Source: CAJXCL01 sp036011265 (GTDB lineage: Bacteria; Nitrospinota; Nitrospinia; CAJXCL01). From it: a stretch of DNA of 17,167 nucleotides. The DNA is taken from NCBI GenBank assembly GCA_036011265.1, contig DASCNB010000110.1, forward strand, positions 1 to 17,167. Reading direction: 5' to 3'. Position numbers and translations under genes: made by a program. The notes below the pieces were generated by a model. It did not search any database. It was given only the letters and a program-made list of their open reading frames with translations, and was not told the DNA's origin. This document shows, piece after piece, positions 1 to 7,383 of the stretch; within the stretch, counting starts at the first letter, position 1; every line of letters starts with the position of its first letter.

Positions 1-68
1 GAGAGCCATAGTGAGCCTGCAATAACAATAAAAATCAACAGGTATTTCCATCTTAAATTTCTGATCAT
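1..68 (-). CDS. secD: Protein translocase subunit SecD, N-terminal fragment (runs off the left edge)
   Basis: Only the first 22 codons lie in the window. They read MIRNLRWKYLLIFIVIAGSL followed by WL: a short positively charged start and a hydrophobic membrane helix, as at the N-terminus of SecD. SecD is a membrane subunit of the SecDF-YajC complex that uses the proton gradient to assist protein export. The start codon overlaps the yajC stop in an ATGA arrangement, which suggests translational coupling. The call rests mainly on the yajC-secD gene order, which is very common in bacteria, plus this short match. The periplasmic and RND-like domains are outside the window, so integrity cannot be judged. 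Confidence 0.8.
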   Translation of the reverse strand, partial: MIRNLRWKYLLIFIVIAGSLWL

Positions 69-406
69 TTTTTACCCTTTGAAATTTTATCTTTTAAATC
101 TGAAACCGATTTCCGGGATACTTTAACTTTCACATTGTCCGCGATTTGAACGGTGAGAACATCGTCTTTAATCTTCCTGATAGTTCCATAAATTCCGCCT
201 GAAGTTAAGACATTATCACCTTCTTTTAACGCCGAAAGCATGGCATCGTGTTCCTTTTGTTTTTTTTGCTGGGGTCTGATTAAAAGAAAATAAAAGATCG
301 CGAACATTGCGATCATGGGGGGCAGTATCCCAAGTAATCCGGAACTGGGATTGGCTCCTTCCGTACCGCCCGAGGGAGGCGCCATCGCGTAAGCATTTTC
401 TATCAT
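65..406 (-). CDS. yajC: Preprotein translocase subunit YajC
   Basis: A 113-residue single-pass membrane protein that associates with SecDF and the Sec channel. A short N-terminal segment rich in Gly, Pro and Ser is followed by a membrane helix (about residues 26-43). Then comes the family hallmark FYFLLIRPQQKKQKEHD and a small beta-rich domain containing EGDNVLTSGGIYGTI. I chose the ATG at 406 because it has an AAGGAG ribosome binding site just upstream. The reading frame stays open further upstream to 463, but that would add 19 residues not typical of YajC and would bypass the binding site. The stop overlaps the secD start. Length and motif order are normal for the family. Confidence 0.95.
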   Translation of the reverse strand: MIENAYAMAPPSGGTEGANPSSGLLGILPPMIAMFAIFYFLLIRPQQKKQKEHDAMLSALKEGDNVLTSGGIYGTIRKIKDDVLTVQIADNVKVKVSRKSVSDLKDKISKGKK

Positions 407-476
407 GTTTTTTTCTCCTTTAAAAAAGTATACCCCGTAAAAGTTTAGCACCAAAACCTCCACGGGATAAGATCAA

Positions 477-505
477 TTTTTAACAGATTGCTCAAGGTTT
501 GTCAA
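477..505 (-). promoter_or_regulatory. Candidate sigma-70 promoter for yajC-secD
   Basis: On the minus strand a perfect TTGACA (505-500) is followed after 17 bases by TAAAAA (482-477), which matches TATAAT at four of six positions. It lies about 70 bases upstream of the yajC start codon in the gap between yajC and the divergent moeB-type gene. The exact -35 and ideal spacing support it; the -10 is mediocre. Confidence 0.45.
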
Positions 506-595
506 TGATGCCTCTTTATTGCATGAATAATATCTTAATGTTAATATTAATTAACTGCCGCAAAGGAACTAAGACTGAAAATTTTCAGGTACGAA

Positions 596-1744
596 ATGAA
601 TTTAACAAATGAACAAATAAGCCGATACAGCAGACACCTTATTTTACCGGAAGTCGGATTAGCCGGACAGGAGAAGCTGCAAGAAGCCAAAGTTCTCTGC
701 ATTGGAAGCGGCGGTTTGGGGTCGCCAATCATTCTTTACTTAGCCGCGGCCGGAGTGGGAACGTTAGGGATTGTTGATTTTGATAATGTTGAATTAAGCA
801 ATTTGCAGAGGCAAATTATCCACAGAGAAGAGTGGGTGGGAAAATCTAAAAATGACTCTGCTAAAAGCTCGGTTAACGCGCTAAACTCCGATATAAAAAT
901 AACAACTTATGATGAACGTCTTACCTCCCAAAATGCCATGGGGATAATTAAAGAATATGATATTGTTGTGGACGGTACGGATAACTTTGCCACGCGGTAC
1001 TTAGTCAATGACGCAACTGTTTTATTAAAAAAGCCTAATGTTTATGGCTCAATATTTCGTTTTGAAGGGCAGGCGTCTGTTTTTTATTCTGAGAAAGGAC
1101 CTTGCTATCGCTGTTTATACCCCGCGCCTCCCCCGCCCGGTATGGTGCCGAGTTGCGCCGAAGGAGGAGTCCTTGGAATCTTGCCCGGAGTTATTGGCTT
1201 AATCCAATCTACTGAAGTTATTAAATTAATTTTGAGTAAAGGCGATTCCCTTATTGGCCGTCTTCTGCTGTTCGAAGCCATGCCTATGAAGTTTCGTGAA
1301 CTAAAATTAAAGAAAGATCCTGATTGCCCTATTTGTGGTAAAAATGCGACGATAAAGGAGTTGGTTGATTATGATGAATTCTGCGGTCTGGGAAGAGGTG
1401 AAGAAGATATGAGGAAGACAGATGCCGATATAGAAATAACCACTCATGAACTTAAAAAATTGATAGATGAAAAATCTTCATTCACATTGATTGATGTTCG
1501 TGAACCTCACGAATATGAGATATGCCGGATTGAGGGAGCCACCCTTATCCCCCTTGCTACCATTGCGAACCAGATGACCGGGTTAGACCAGACGGGCGAA
1601 ATGATTACTTACTGTCATGCGGGTATAAGGAGCTACAAAGCCGCTGAATTCCTTAAAAGCATGGGGTTTGGCAAGGTCAGAAGTTTGAAGGGAGGAATAA
1701 AAGCCTGGTCTAAAGATATAGACCCAAGCATTCCGGTTTACTGA
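596..1744 (+). CDS. moeB: MoeB/ThiF-type adenylyltransferase fused to a C-terminal rhodanese domain
   Basis: A 382-residue E1-like enzyme of the MoeZ/MoeBR type. It should adenylate the C-terminus of a ubiquitin-like sulfur carrier (MoaD, ThiS or CysO type), and the rhodanese domain should supply sulfur to form a thiocarboxylate. Residues 1-250 are the ThiF domain: nucleotide loop GSGGLGS (37-43), DNVELSNLQRQ (63-73), DGTDNF (126-131), zinc pairs CYRC (C170, C173) and CPIC (C244, C247), and the mobile cysteine C187 in PSCAEGGVLG. Residues 280-382 are the rhodanese domain with a six-residue active loop starting CHAGIRS, catalytic C340. All key residues are present. The start has a modest AGG upstream. 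No carrier protein or molybdopterin gene lies nearby, so the true partner is open. Followed 109 bp later by nadB on the same strand. Confidence 0.93.
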   Translation: MNLTNEQISRYSRHLILPEVGLAGQEKLQEAKVLCIGSGGLGSPIILYLAAAGVGTLGIVDFDNVELSNLQRQIIHREEWVGKSKNDSAKSSVNALNSDIKITTYDERLTSQNAMGIIKEYDIVVDGTDNFATRYLVNDATVLLKKPNVYGSIFRFEGQASVFYSEKGPCYRCLYPAPPPPGMVPSCAEGGVLGILPGVIGLIQSTEVIKLILSKGDSLIGRLLLFEAMPMKFRELKLKKDPDCPICGKNATIKELVDYDEFCGLGRGEEDMRKTDADIEITTHELKKLIDEKSSFTLIDVREPHEYEICRIEGATLIPLATIANQMTGLDQTGEMITYCHAGIRSYKAAEFLKSMGFGKVRSLKGGIKAWSKDIDPSIPVY

Positions 1745-1853
1745 TTCAGTCGTCAGGGATCAGCTTTCGGTTTTAAAAATTTAATGCTTACCATGATAGC
1801 TGACTGGTTAGCGCCTTCTATTAATCCATTTAAAAAAAGAGAATAAGCAAATA

Positions 1854-3512
1854 ATGGAGATTCAACACAAAACTGATTTTTTGGTAATTGGCAGTGGAAT
1901 TGCCGGCCTTTTTTATGCTTTGAAAGTTGCAAAATATGGGTCAGTGGCAATTGTCACGAAAAGGGCTATTGAAGAATCCGCTACAAAATATGCCCAGGGA
2001 GGCATAGCTTCTGTCACATCTGCCGACGACTCTTATAAACTCCACATCCAGGACACCATAGAAGCGGGTGCAGGTCTTTGCGATAAGGAGATGGTCAGGA
2101 TAATAGTTGAAAATGGTCCGGAAATGATTAAAGAGTTGCTGGAACTGGGAGCTAATTTTTCTCGTTCAGCAGGAAAGGAAGGATTAGATGGTTTTGATCT
2201 TGGTATGGAAGGAGGGCATTCAAAGCACCGGATTATTCACGCCTCTGACCTGACAGGGCTGGAAATCGAGAAAGTATTAGTCGAAGCGGTTAAGAAGATC
2301 AAAAATATTCAGGTTTTTGAAAATCATATTTCAGTTGATATTATCACTCATTCCAAAATTTCATCACGGTTTCAAAAAAATAATGGAGAAGACACAGCTT
2401 TAGGTTGTTATGTTCTCGATAAAAAAAGCGGAATAATTAAGACTTTTTTATCTCCATCAACATTACTGGCAACAGGCGGGATCGGGAAGGTTTATCTTTA
2501 TGCTTCGAACCCGGACATAGCCACAGGAGACGGCATTGCTATGGCTTATCGCGCTGGTGCTAAAATTTCCAATATGGAATTCATCCAGTTTCATCCTACA
2601 TGCCTTTATCATCCTGATGCAAAATCATTTTTAATATCCGAGGCAGTTAGAGGAGAAGGAGGAATTCTCAGGTTAAAAGACGGACGTACCTTTATGGAAA
2701 ATTATCATTCCATGGGATGTCTTGCGCCTCGTGATATTGTTGCCAGGGCCATAGACTTTGAAATGAAAAAATCCGGAGATGATTTTGTCTGCCTCGACAC
2801 AACACATCTGCCAGGCTTTCGGATAAGAGAACGCTTTTCTAACCTCTATAAAAAATGTTTGAACTTTGGGATAGATATGGCAACTACCCCTATTCCTGTC
2901 GTGCCGGCAGCTCACTACTCCTGTGGAGGTGTTAAAGTGGACAGTTATGGCAGAAGCAATATTCACGGGCTATACGCGACAGGTGAGGCGGCATGTTCCG
3001 GTGTACATGGAGCCAACCGGCTGGCCAGCAATTCCCTGCTTGAAGCGCTGGTTCTTTCAAATCGGGCGGCCCGGAATGTTATTAAGATTTTTAAAAAAGA
3101 GAAACCTTTTTCTCAATCTATACCGCAATGGGATATTGGAAATGCCGTGGATAGCGATGAGATGGTTGTGGTGTCCCATAACTGGGATGAAATCCGTAGA
3201 ATCATGTGGAACTATGTTGGGGTAGTACGATCCAATAAGCGCTTTAATCGTGCAAAAACAAGAATTGAAATTCTTCAGAAAGAAATTAAAAAATATTACT
3301 GGGATTTTGTTATAACAAGCGATCTGATTGAATTAAGAAATATTGCTACTGTAGCTGAACTCATTATTAAAAGCGCTATGGGCAGAAAAGAAAGCAGAGG
3401 ATTGCATTATAATCTCGACATTCCAAACCGGGACGATAAAAACTGGAAAAGAGATACTATAGTTGTAAATCATGGCGGGAAGCAGGTAAAGATGGAAGTG
3501 TATAGTCCCTAA
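1854..3512 (+). CDS. nadB: L-aspartate oxidase
   Basis: A 552-residue FAD enzyme that oxidises L-aspartate to iminoaspartate, the first step of de novo NAD synthesis, with NadA as partner. It belongs to the succinate dehydrogenase/fumarate reductase flavoprotein family. Seen in order: dinucleotide fold GSGIAG (13-18), YAQGGIASV, the active-site stretch EGGHSKHRIIHASDLTG, FIQFHPT, SEAVRGEGGIL, DIVARAI, VPAAHYSCGGVKVD and LYATGEAACSGVHGANRLA. A helical C-terminal domain completes the protein. The length is normal. NadB and the succinate dehydrogenase flavoprotein share most of these motifs. The HSKHRIIH segment, the C-terminal domain and the absence of sdh genes nearby favour NadB. nadA and nadC are not in the window. 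It is convergent with the bactofilin gene, 31 bp apart. Confidence 0.93.
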   Translation: MEIQHKTDFLVIGSGIAGLFYALKVAKYGSVAIVTKRAIEESATKYAQGGIASVTSADDSYKLHIQDTIEAGAGLCDKEMVRIIVENGPEMIKELLELGANFSRSAGKEGLDGFDLGMEGGHSKHRIIHASDLTGLEIEKVLVEAVKKIKNIQVFENHISVDIITHSKISSRFQKNNGEDTALGCYVLDKKSGIIKTFLSPSTLLATGGIGKVYLYASNPDIATGDGIAMAYRAGAKISNMEFIQFHPTCLYHPDAKSFLISEAVRGEGGILRLKDGRTFMENYHSMGCLAPRDIVARAIDFEMKKSGDDFVCLDTTHLPGFRIRERFSNLYKKCLNFGIDMATTPIPVVPAAHYSCGGVKVDSYGRSNIHGLYATGEAACSGVHGANRLASNSLLEALVLSNRAARNVIKIFKKEKPFSQSIPQWDIGNAVDSDEMVVVSHNWDEIRRIMWNYVGVVRSNKRFNRAKTRIEILQKEIKKYYWDFVITSDLIELRNIATVAELIIKSAMGRKESRGLHYNLDIPNRDDKNWKRDTIVVNHGGKQVKMEVYSP

Positions 3513-3537
3513 CTCAGAAAAAAACAATTTTTTTGAG
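3513..3537. terminator. AT-rich hairpin between convergent genes, possible bidirectional terminator
   Basis: Between the nadB stop and the bactofilin-TPR stop lies an imperfect hairpin: CTC plus A7 (3518-3524), a three-base loop, T7 (3528-3534), then GAG. Either strand ends in a U-rich stretch. The stem is almost all A:T pairs and so is weak, but the position between convergent genes is right for a shared terminator. Confidence 0.4.
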
Positions 3538-3543
3538 CGAGAT

Positions 3544-5436
3544 CTACAAACCACCAAATTTTCTCAGCTGCTGTTTATAGTAATCACTACTGGGAGCTAA
3601 TTTTATGGCCCTGTTAATTGTTTCTATCGCTTTTTCTGTATCCCCTTTTTTGAAGTAGAGTTCTGATAGGGTATCAATAAATTCCGGTGTCTTGGGTTTT
3701 AATTTCAAAGTATGAAGAGAAATTTCAATCCCTTTATCAAGGTTTACAGATTTTTTAGCATAGAGCCACGCAAGCCGATTTAAGACAAAAACATCATCAG
3801 GTTTTAAATCCAGAGAGTTCTTGCATAATCCTATTGCCTTGGTTAACCAGCCTTTTTGAGTATATCCTGTACATAATCCATAATAAATACGGTAATCTTT
3901 CGCGTCTATCCGCAATGCCTCCGTAAAATGACCAATTGCGATATCTGGGGCTTTGTTTTTATTTTGCAAATTTCCTGTTGATAAAAGAGCATCTAAATTT
4001 TTTGGATCAATACTAATTGCTTTCATATAGTTCTCAAGCGCTATTGTGTTATTATTTTTTGCTTCATAGACCTTTCCTAAACCAAGATATCCCCGTGGGT
4101 CATCTTTTAATAATTCGACCGTCATTAAAAAGACTTTTTCCGCCTTATCAAAATTATTTGCCTTTAAGTGAAGTTCTCCAAGGTTGAAATGATTTTCTTT
4201 TGATTCGGGACTCAGCTGTATCAGTTTTTCATAAATGGGGGTGGCCTTTTCAAACTGGTTATTAGCCATGTAAGATTCTCCCAGCCACTCAAAAATTTCC
4301 GGATCTTTTTCACCCAATACAACAAGTTTTTCAAACAAGGGGACGGCGCTGTCAGAATTATTTTTTTCTAAATATAATTTACCGAGCATTTTGATGGAAA
4401 CCCTGTCCTTGCTATCCAACTCTAATGCGGTTTCGAATACCTTTTGCGCTGCCTCATTTTTTTTCTGTTTGAAGAAAATTAATCCAATATACCTGTTAAC
4501 AACGCTCTGGTTCGGATTAATCTCAAGTGATTCTTGAAATTCCCGCATTGCTTTATCGTAAAATTGACTCTTATAATAAAGCTCACCGAGTCCGTTGTGT
4601 GCCTTAAAATCGGAAGGATTGAAATCAAGAGAAAGGTTAAAGGTTTCCAGGGCTTTATCATCAAATTCTTTTATGAGATAAATTTGCCCCAGCTTGGAAT
4701 AAGCCAAACTATTAGCTGGTTCCAGTTCCACAAGCTTTTTGTATTCCACAATGGCCTTATCATACTTTTCTTTTTTTAAGTAAGAATTACCTAATCCCAA
4801 ATGCCCGTTAAAATTATCATTATCAATTTCCACCGCTTTAGTAAATTCCTGTATTGCCTTATTTATTTCCCCTTTCTCATAATATGCAAGTCCTACCTTC
4901 ACATATTTTTCTGAATTTTGAAAAAGGAGGTCAATAATCTTGCTATCATTTCCAGTTATTATAAGGAATACAACAGAGAACAACACGAAGGCTGTTATTA
5001 AAGATGCGATTTTTAGCCGCTTAGATTTTTGCTTAACCTCGGAGGCACGTTTTTTTACAGCCGGGACCTTTTTTCCTTCCTCTTTTTTTACGAGATCGGG
5101 CATCATTTTGCAGTTCCCTTCAAACAGGGCCCCATCGTCTACAATGAAGTGGACAGTCTTTACGTTTCCTGTTGTCCGGCTGTTTTCCTGGAGGTCAATT
5201 TCATTTGACGCGGTGATATTACCTACTATTTCACCTTGATTAATGAGATTGCACGTTTTTACTTGAGCTTTTACCTGCCCTTTATTACCGACAACTAAAG
5301 TTTCCCCTACTTCCAACTCGCCGTCTATATTCCCATCAAAATGAATAGTTCCTTCCACACGTAAGGCGCCGTTGAAATGAACACCTTTACCGCAAAATGA
5401 GCCGACGTCTAAATTTTCCTTTTTACGTTTTTTCAT
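3544..5436 (-). CDS. Bactofilin domain-transmembrane helix-13 TPR fusion protein
   Basis: A 630-residue protein with three parts. Residues 10-112 are a bactofilin (polymer-forming cytoskeletal) domain with regular short beta turns such as VEGTIHFDGNIDGELEVG and NQGEIVGNITASNEIDL. Residues 113-141 are a Lys/Arg-rich linker. Residues 142-161 (LKIASLITAFVLFSVVFLII) are one membrane helix. Residues 178-616 hold 13 consecutive 34-residue TPR units with the usual G-Y-A-P pattern, for example NSYLKKEKYDKAIVEYKKLV. The positive-inside rule places the bactofilin part in the cytoplasm and the TPR part in the periplasm. Bactofilins self-assemble into filaments linked to cell shape and wall growth; TPRs bind proteins. 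Joining the two across the membrane is inferred. No clear ribosome binding site precedes the ATG. No cell-wall gene is adjacent. Confidence 0.88.
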   Translation of the reverse strand: MKKRKKENLDVGSFCGKGVHFNGALRVEGTIHFDGNIDGELEVGETLVVGNKGQVKAQVKTCNLINQGEIVGNITASNEIDLQENSRTTGNVKTVHFIVDDGALFEGNCKMMPDLVKKEEGKKVPAVKKRASEVKQKSKRLKIASLITAFVLFSVVFLIITGNDSKIIDLLFQNSEKYVKVGLAYYEKGEINKAIQEFTKAVEIDNDNFNGHLGLGNSYLKKEKYDKAIVEYKKLVELEPANSLAYSKLGQIYLIKEFDDKALETFNLSLDFNPSDFKAHNGLGELYYKSQFYDKAMREFQESLEINPNQSVVNRYIGLIFFKQKKNEAAQKVFETALELDSKDRVSIKMLGKLYLEKNNSDSAVPLFEKLVVLGEKDPEIFEWLGESYMANNQFEKATPIYEKLIQLSPESKENHFNLGELHLKANNFDKAEKVFLMTVELLKDDPRGYLGLGKVYEAKNNNTIALENYMKAISIDPKNLDALLSTGNLQNKNKAPDIAIGHFTEALRIDAKDYRIYYGLCTGYTQKGWLTKAIGLCKNSLDLKPDDVFVLNRLAWLYAKKSVNLDKGIEISLHTLKLKPKTPEFIDTLSELYFKKGDTEKAIETINRAIKLAPSSDYYKQQLRKFGGL

Positions 5437-5445
5437 AATTGAAAA

Positions 5446-5475
5446 ATTGTAACATAAACATTAATATTTCTTCAA
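5446..5475 (-). promoter_or_regulatory. Candidate promoter for the bactofilin-TPR gene
   Basis: On the minus strand TTGAAG (5475-5470) is followed after 18 bases by TACAAT (5451-5446), which matches TATAAT at five of six positions. Its -10 lies only about 10 bases before the ATG at 5436, so the transcript would be nearly leaderless. That agrees with the absence of a ribosome binding site there, but the region is very AT-rich and chance matches are likely. Confidence 0.35.
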
Positions 5476-5580
5476 GAATAATAAAGCTTTTTTCAAGCTT
5501 GAGGGTATTGAAGTTCCCCGTTGCAAGTTACAGGGAAGCTTCTGTGTAAGGAGTTTAATATTATTTTAAGTTCGCTTGAT

Positions 5581-5648
5581 AGCCCGGGTTAAGCGGAGCA
5601 CCGCCCTGGGGTGCAAGTAACAATAATTTCAGTCCTTAAAGGGCGACA
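5581..5648. repeat. GC-rich REP-like inverted repeat in the tag/bactofilin gap
   Basis: This stretch stands out as GC-rich in an AT-rich gap. AGCCCGGGT (5581-5589) can pair with CCCTGGGGT (5604-5612) with one mismatch and one G:U pair. GCACC (5598-5602) and GGTGC (5610-5614) give an alternative small hairpin. A third element, CCTTAAAGG, lies at 5634-5642. The look is that of REP-type elements dispersed between genes by a RAYT-like transposase, or of a decayed copy of one. It could also be a plain terminator region for tag. The rest of the 281-bp gap shows no gene. Confidence 0.4.
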
Positions 5649-5717
5649 CAAAAAAGCTGAGCGCTTAATAGACTGCTTCATTCCATAAAAGTCAGCAGCA
5701 GATTTGACAGCCCTTTA

Positions 5718-6323
5718 TTATTTTTTGCGCATGTTTTTATTAATTTCCCGATATCGGTAGCAGCTTACAAGATGATCATTAACCATCCCAACGGCCTGCA
5801 TATGGGCATAACAGATGGTTGAGCCGACGAACTTGAATCCCCTCTTTTTTAAATCTTTACTCATACTATCGGATTCCGGTGTGGTGGCAGGTATTTCCGA
5901 GAGGGACCTGAATTTATTGATAATCGGTTTTTCACCAACAAATTGCCACATATATTCTGAAAAAGAGCCGAACTCTTTCTGAACTTCAAGGAACTTTTGA
6001 GCGTTATTTACTGACGCATTAATTTTCAGCCTATTCCGGATAATTCCGGAATCCTCAAGCAGGGATTTGATCTTTTTTTCTTTGTACCGGGCAACTTTTT
6101 CAGGGGCAAACTTATCGAATGCCTTTCTGTAATTTTCTCTTTTATTCAGTACCGTACTCCAGCTCAATCCTGCCTGGGCTCCTTCGAGGATAAGGAATTC
6201 AAAAAGTTTTCTATCGTTGTGTTCAGGGACTCCCCATTCTCGATCATGGTATTCCATCATGAGAGGATTTGCTCCCGGCCACGTGCATCTTTTTATTTTT
6301 TTACTCTTTTTTTGAACAACCAT
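5718..6323 (-). CDS. tag: DNA-3-methyladenine glycosylase I
   Basis: A 201-residue base-excision repair enzyme that removes 3-methyladenine from alkylated DNA. The zinc-snap residues known from E. coli Tag are present with the same spacings: C13 and H26 near the N-terminus (CTWPGANP, then YHDREWGVP) and H184 and C188 near the C-terminus (NDHLVSCYRY). The central helices carry the typical ILEGAQAGLSWSTVLNKREN and GFKFVGSTICYAHMQAVG. The start has an AAGGA ribosome binding site five bases upstream. Length is close to the family norm, with about nine extra basic N-terminal residues. It sits 59 bp downstream of the methyltransferase on the same strand, so co-transcription is possible, but no functional link is evident. 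Confidence 0.95.
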   Translation of the reverse strand: MVVQKKSKKIKRCTWPGANPLMMEYHDREWGVPEHNDRKLFEFLILEGAQAGLSWSTVLNKRENYRKAFDKFAPEKVARYKEKKIKSLLEDSGIIRNRLKINASVNNAQKFLEVQKEFGSFSEYMWQFVGEKPIINKFRSLSEIPATTPESDSMSKDLKKRGFKFVGSTICYAHMQAVGMVNDHLVSCYRYREINKNMRKK

Positions 6324-6382
6324 TTATCCTTTTTTTAAATTTATACAAAAATTTGGTTCTCTCCTGGATCGGTATAGCGCTG

Positions 6383-7204
6383 TCAATGTGAATTAATTGC
6401 AAATGTAGCAAGCAAAACTTCAACATCAAGCCAAATCCCTTCTTCATCCGCAAAATTATCTACTTCCTGCAGATGGTCGTTCTTAAACTGCGCTAAATCT
6501 TTCGTAGAAAGCTGGTTTAACAAGCCCCGATAACCACTGTTCAATAAAATGTCCCACCATTCAAGACTGTCCTTAAGAAAATAACCCATTTGTTTGGATT
6601 GAATATTTATATCTTGAAAACCCGAGTTACTCAGCAATTCATTAATTTTATCCGGGGAGTCGAGACGTTTCCATGATAGAGTTGATGGTTTAATATCATA
6701 TCTTTTTAGCCTGTCCAAAAAAGTTCCATTTAATGGTTCCATTAAAGCTTTTGTAAAACTTGTCATGGCTAATTTCCCACCGGGTTTTACAACTTTTGAA
6801 ATACAGCTTAATCCTTTCTCCATGTCAGGCAATAAGAATATCCCAAACGCACAGCAAGCTACGTCAAAAGAGAATTTCTTAAAACCCATATCTTCAATGT
6901 CACAACACTTGAATATTAGATTCGATAATTTCTTATCAATTGTCTTTCTCTCCGCTCTTTCCAACATTTTGTTCGATATGTCAATCCCGATAACATTACC
7001 ATTTGGTAGTTCCTGAGCAGCAGCAATCGCAACATGCCCTGTTCCGGTTGCTGTATCAAGAAATTTTTCATTTCCCTTTAAATTTATACTTTTTATTAAA
7101 TGCTTAGCACTTTCGATAAAAAAACGTAACCCGTGACAATCATAACCCTCGCTTGCCATGTCAAAAGATTCTTTAACCTTTTGCTTGTGATCATTTTTAT
7201 TCAT
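6383..7204 (-). CDS. Class I SAM-dependent methyltransferase, substrate unknown
   Basis: A 273-residue soluble protein with a Rossmann-type methyltransferase core. Motif I is FLDTATGTGHVAIAAAQ (residues 48-64), and the acidic residue binding the SAM ribose is D75 in VIGIDIS. Motif II/III regions are FSFDVACCAFGIF and PGGKLAMTSF (141-150). The general pattern resembles the UbiE/Methyltransf_11 group, which includes quinone, sterol and small-molecule methylases. The C-terminal third, which normally sets substrate choice, shows nothing I can assign. Upstream there is no strong ribosome binding site. Neighbours are tag downstream and the RND permease upstream, separated by an inverted repeat; neither indicates the substrate. 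Confidence 0.85.
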   Translation of the reverse strand: MNKNDHKQKVKESFDMASEGYDCHGLRFFIESAKHLIKSINLKGNEKFLDTATGTGHVAIAAAQELPNGNVIGIDISNKMLERAERKTIDKKLSNLIFKCCDIEDMGFKKFSFDVACCAFGIFLLPDMEKGLSCISKVVKPGGKLAMTSFTKALMEPLNGTFLDRLKRYDIKPSTLSWKRLDSPDKINELLSNSGFQDINIQSKQMGYFLKDSLEWWDILLNSGYRGLLNQLSTKDLAQFKNDHLQEVDNFADEEGIWLDVEVLLATFAINSH

Positions 7205-7281
7205 ATAGTAATTTTACCAGTATTTTTTTATATTTGTGAAAGGTAATTTAAATGAGATACTTTTCAGTCCCTTTTTTTCAA

Positions 7282-7356
7282 TCATAATCTTACACGTAAT
7301 CTTAATCGGTGTTTAATAAATAACGATTATCGTTAAGATTACGAGTATGATTATGA
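7282..7356. repeat. Long imperfect inverted repeat made of AATC/GATT words
   Basis: Two 24-base arms (7282-7305 and 7333-7356) are inverted copies that match at 22 of 24 positions, separated by 27 bases. Each arm is built from near-repeated words such as CATAATC, CGTAATC and CTTAATC. It sits 28 bp past the RND permease stop and 78 bp before the methyltransferase start, both on the minus strand. It could end the permease transcript, although no U-run follows. It also resembles dispersed intergenic repeats or the end-pairs of a tiny decayed mobile element. Confidence 0.6.
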
Positions 7357-7383
7357 ATTTAAAGTTAGTCCAGGTTGTTAAGT

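Noticed and set aside
2923..3225. Second frame of 100 codons overlapping the 3' part of nadB on the same strand
   Set aside because: It lies wholly within conserved NadB sequence and shows no domain; it is an out-of-frame reading.
7282..7356. Possible CRISPR remnant because of repeated AATC/GATT words
   Set aside because: The words are in inverted, not direct, arrangement, with no constant-length repeats or unique spacers and no cas genes nearby.
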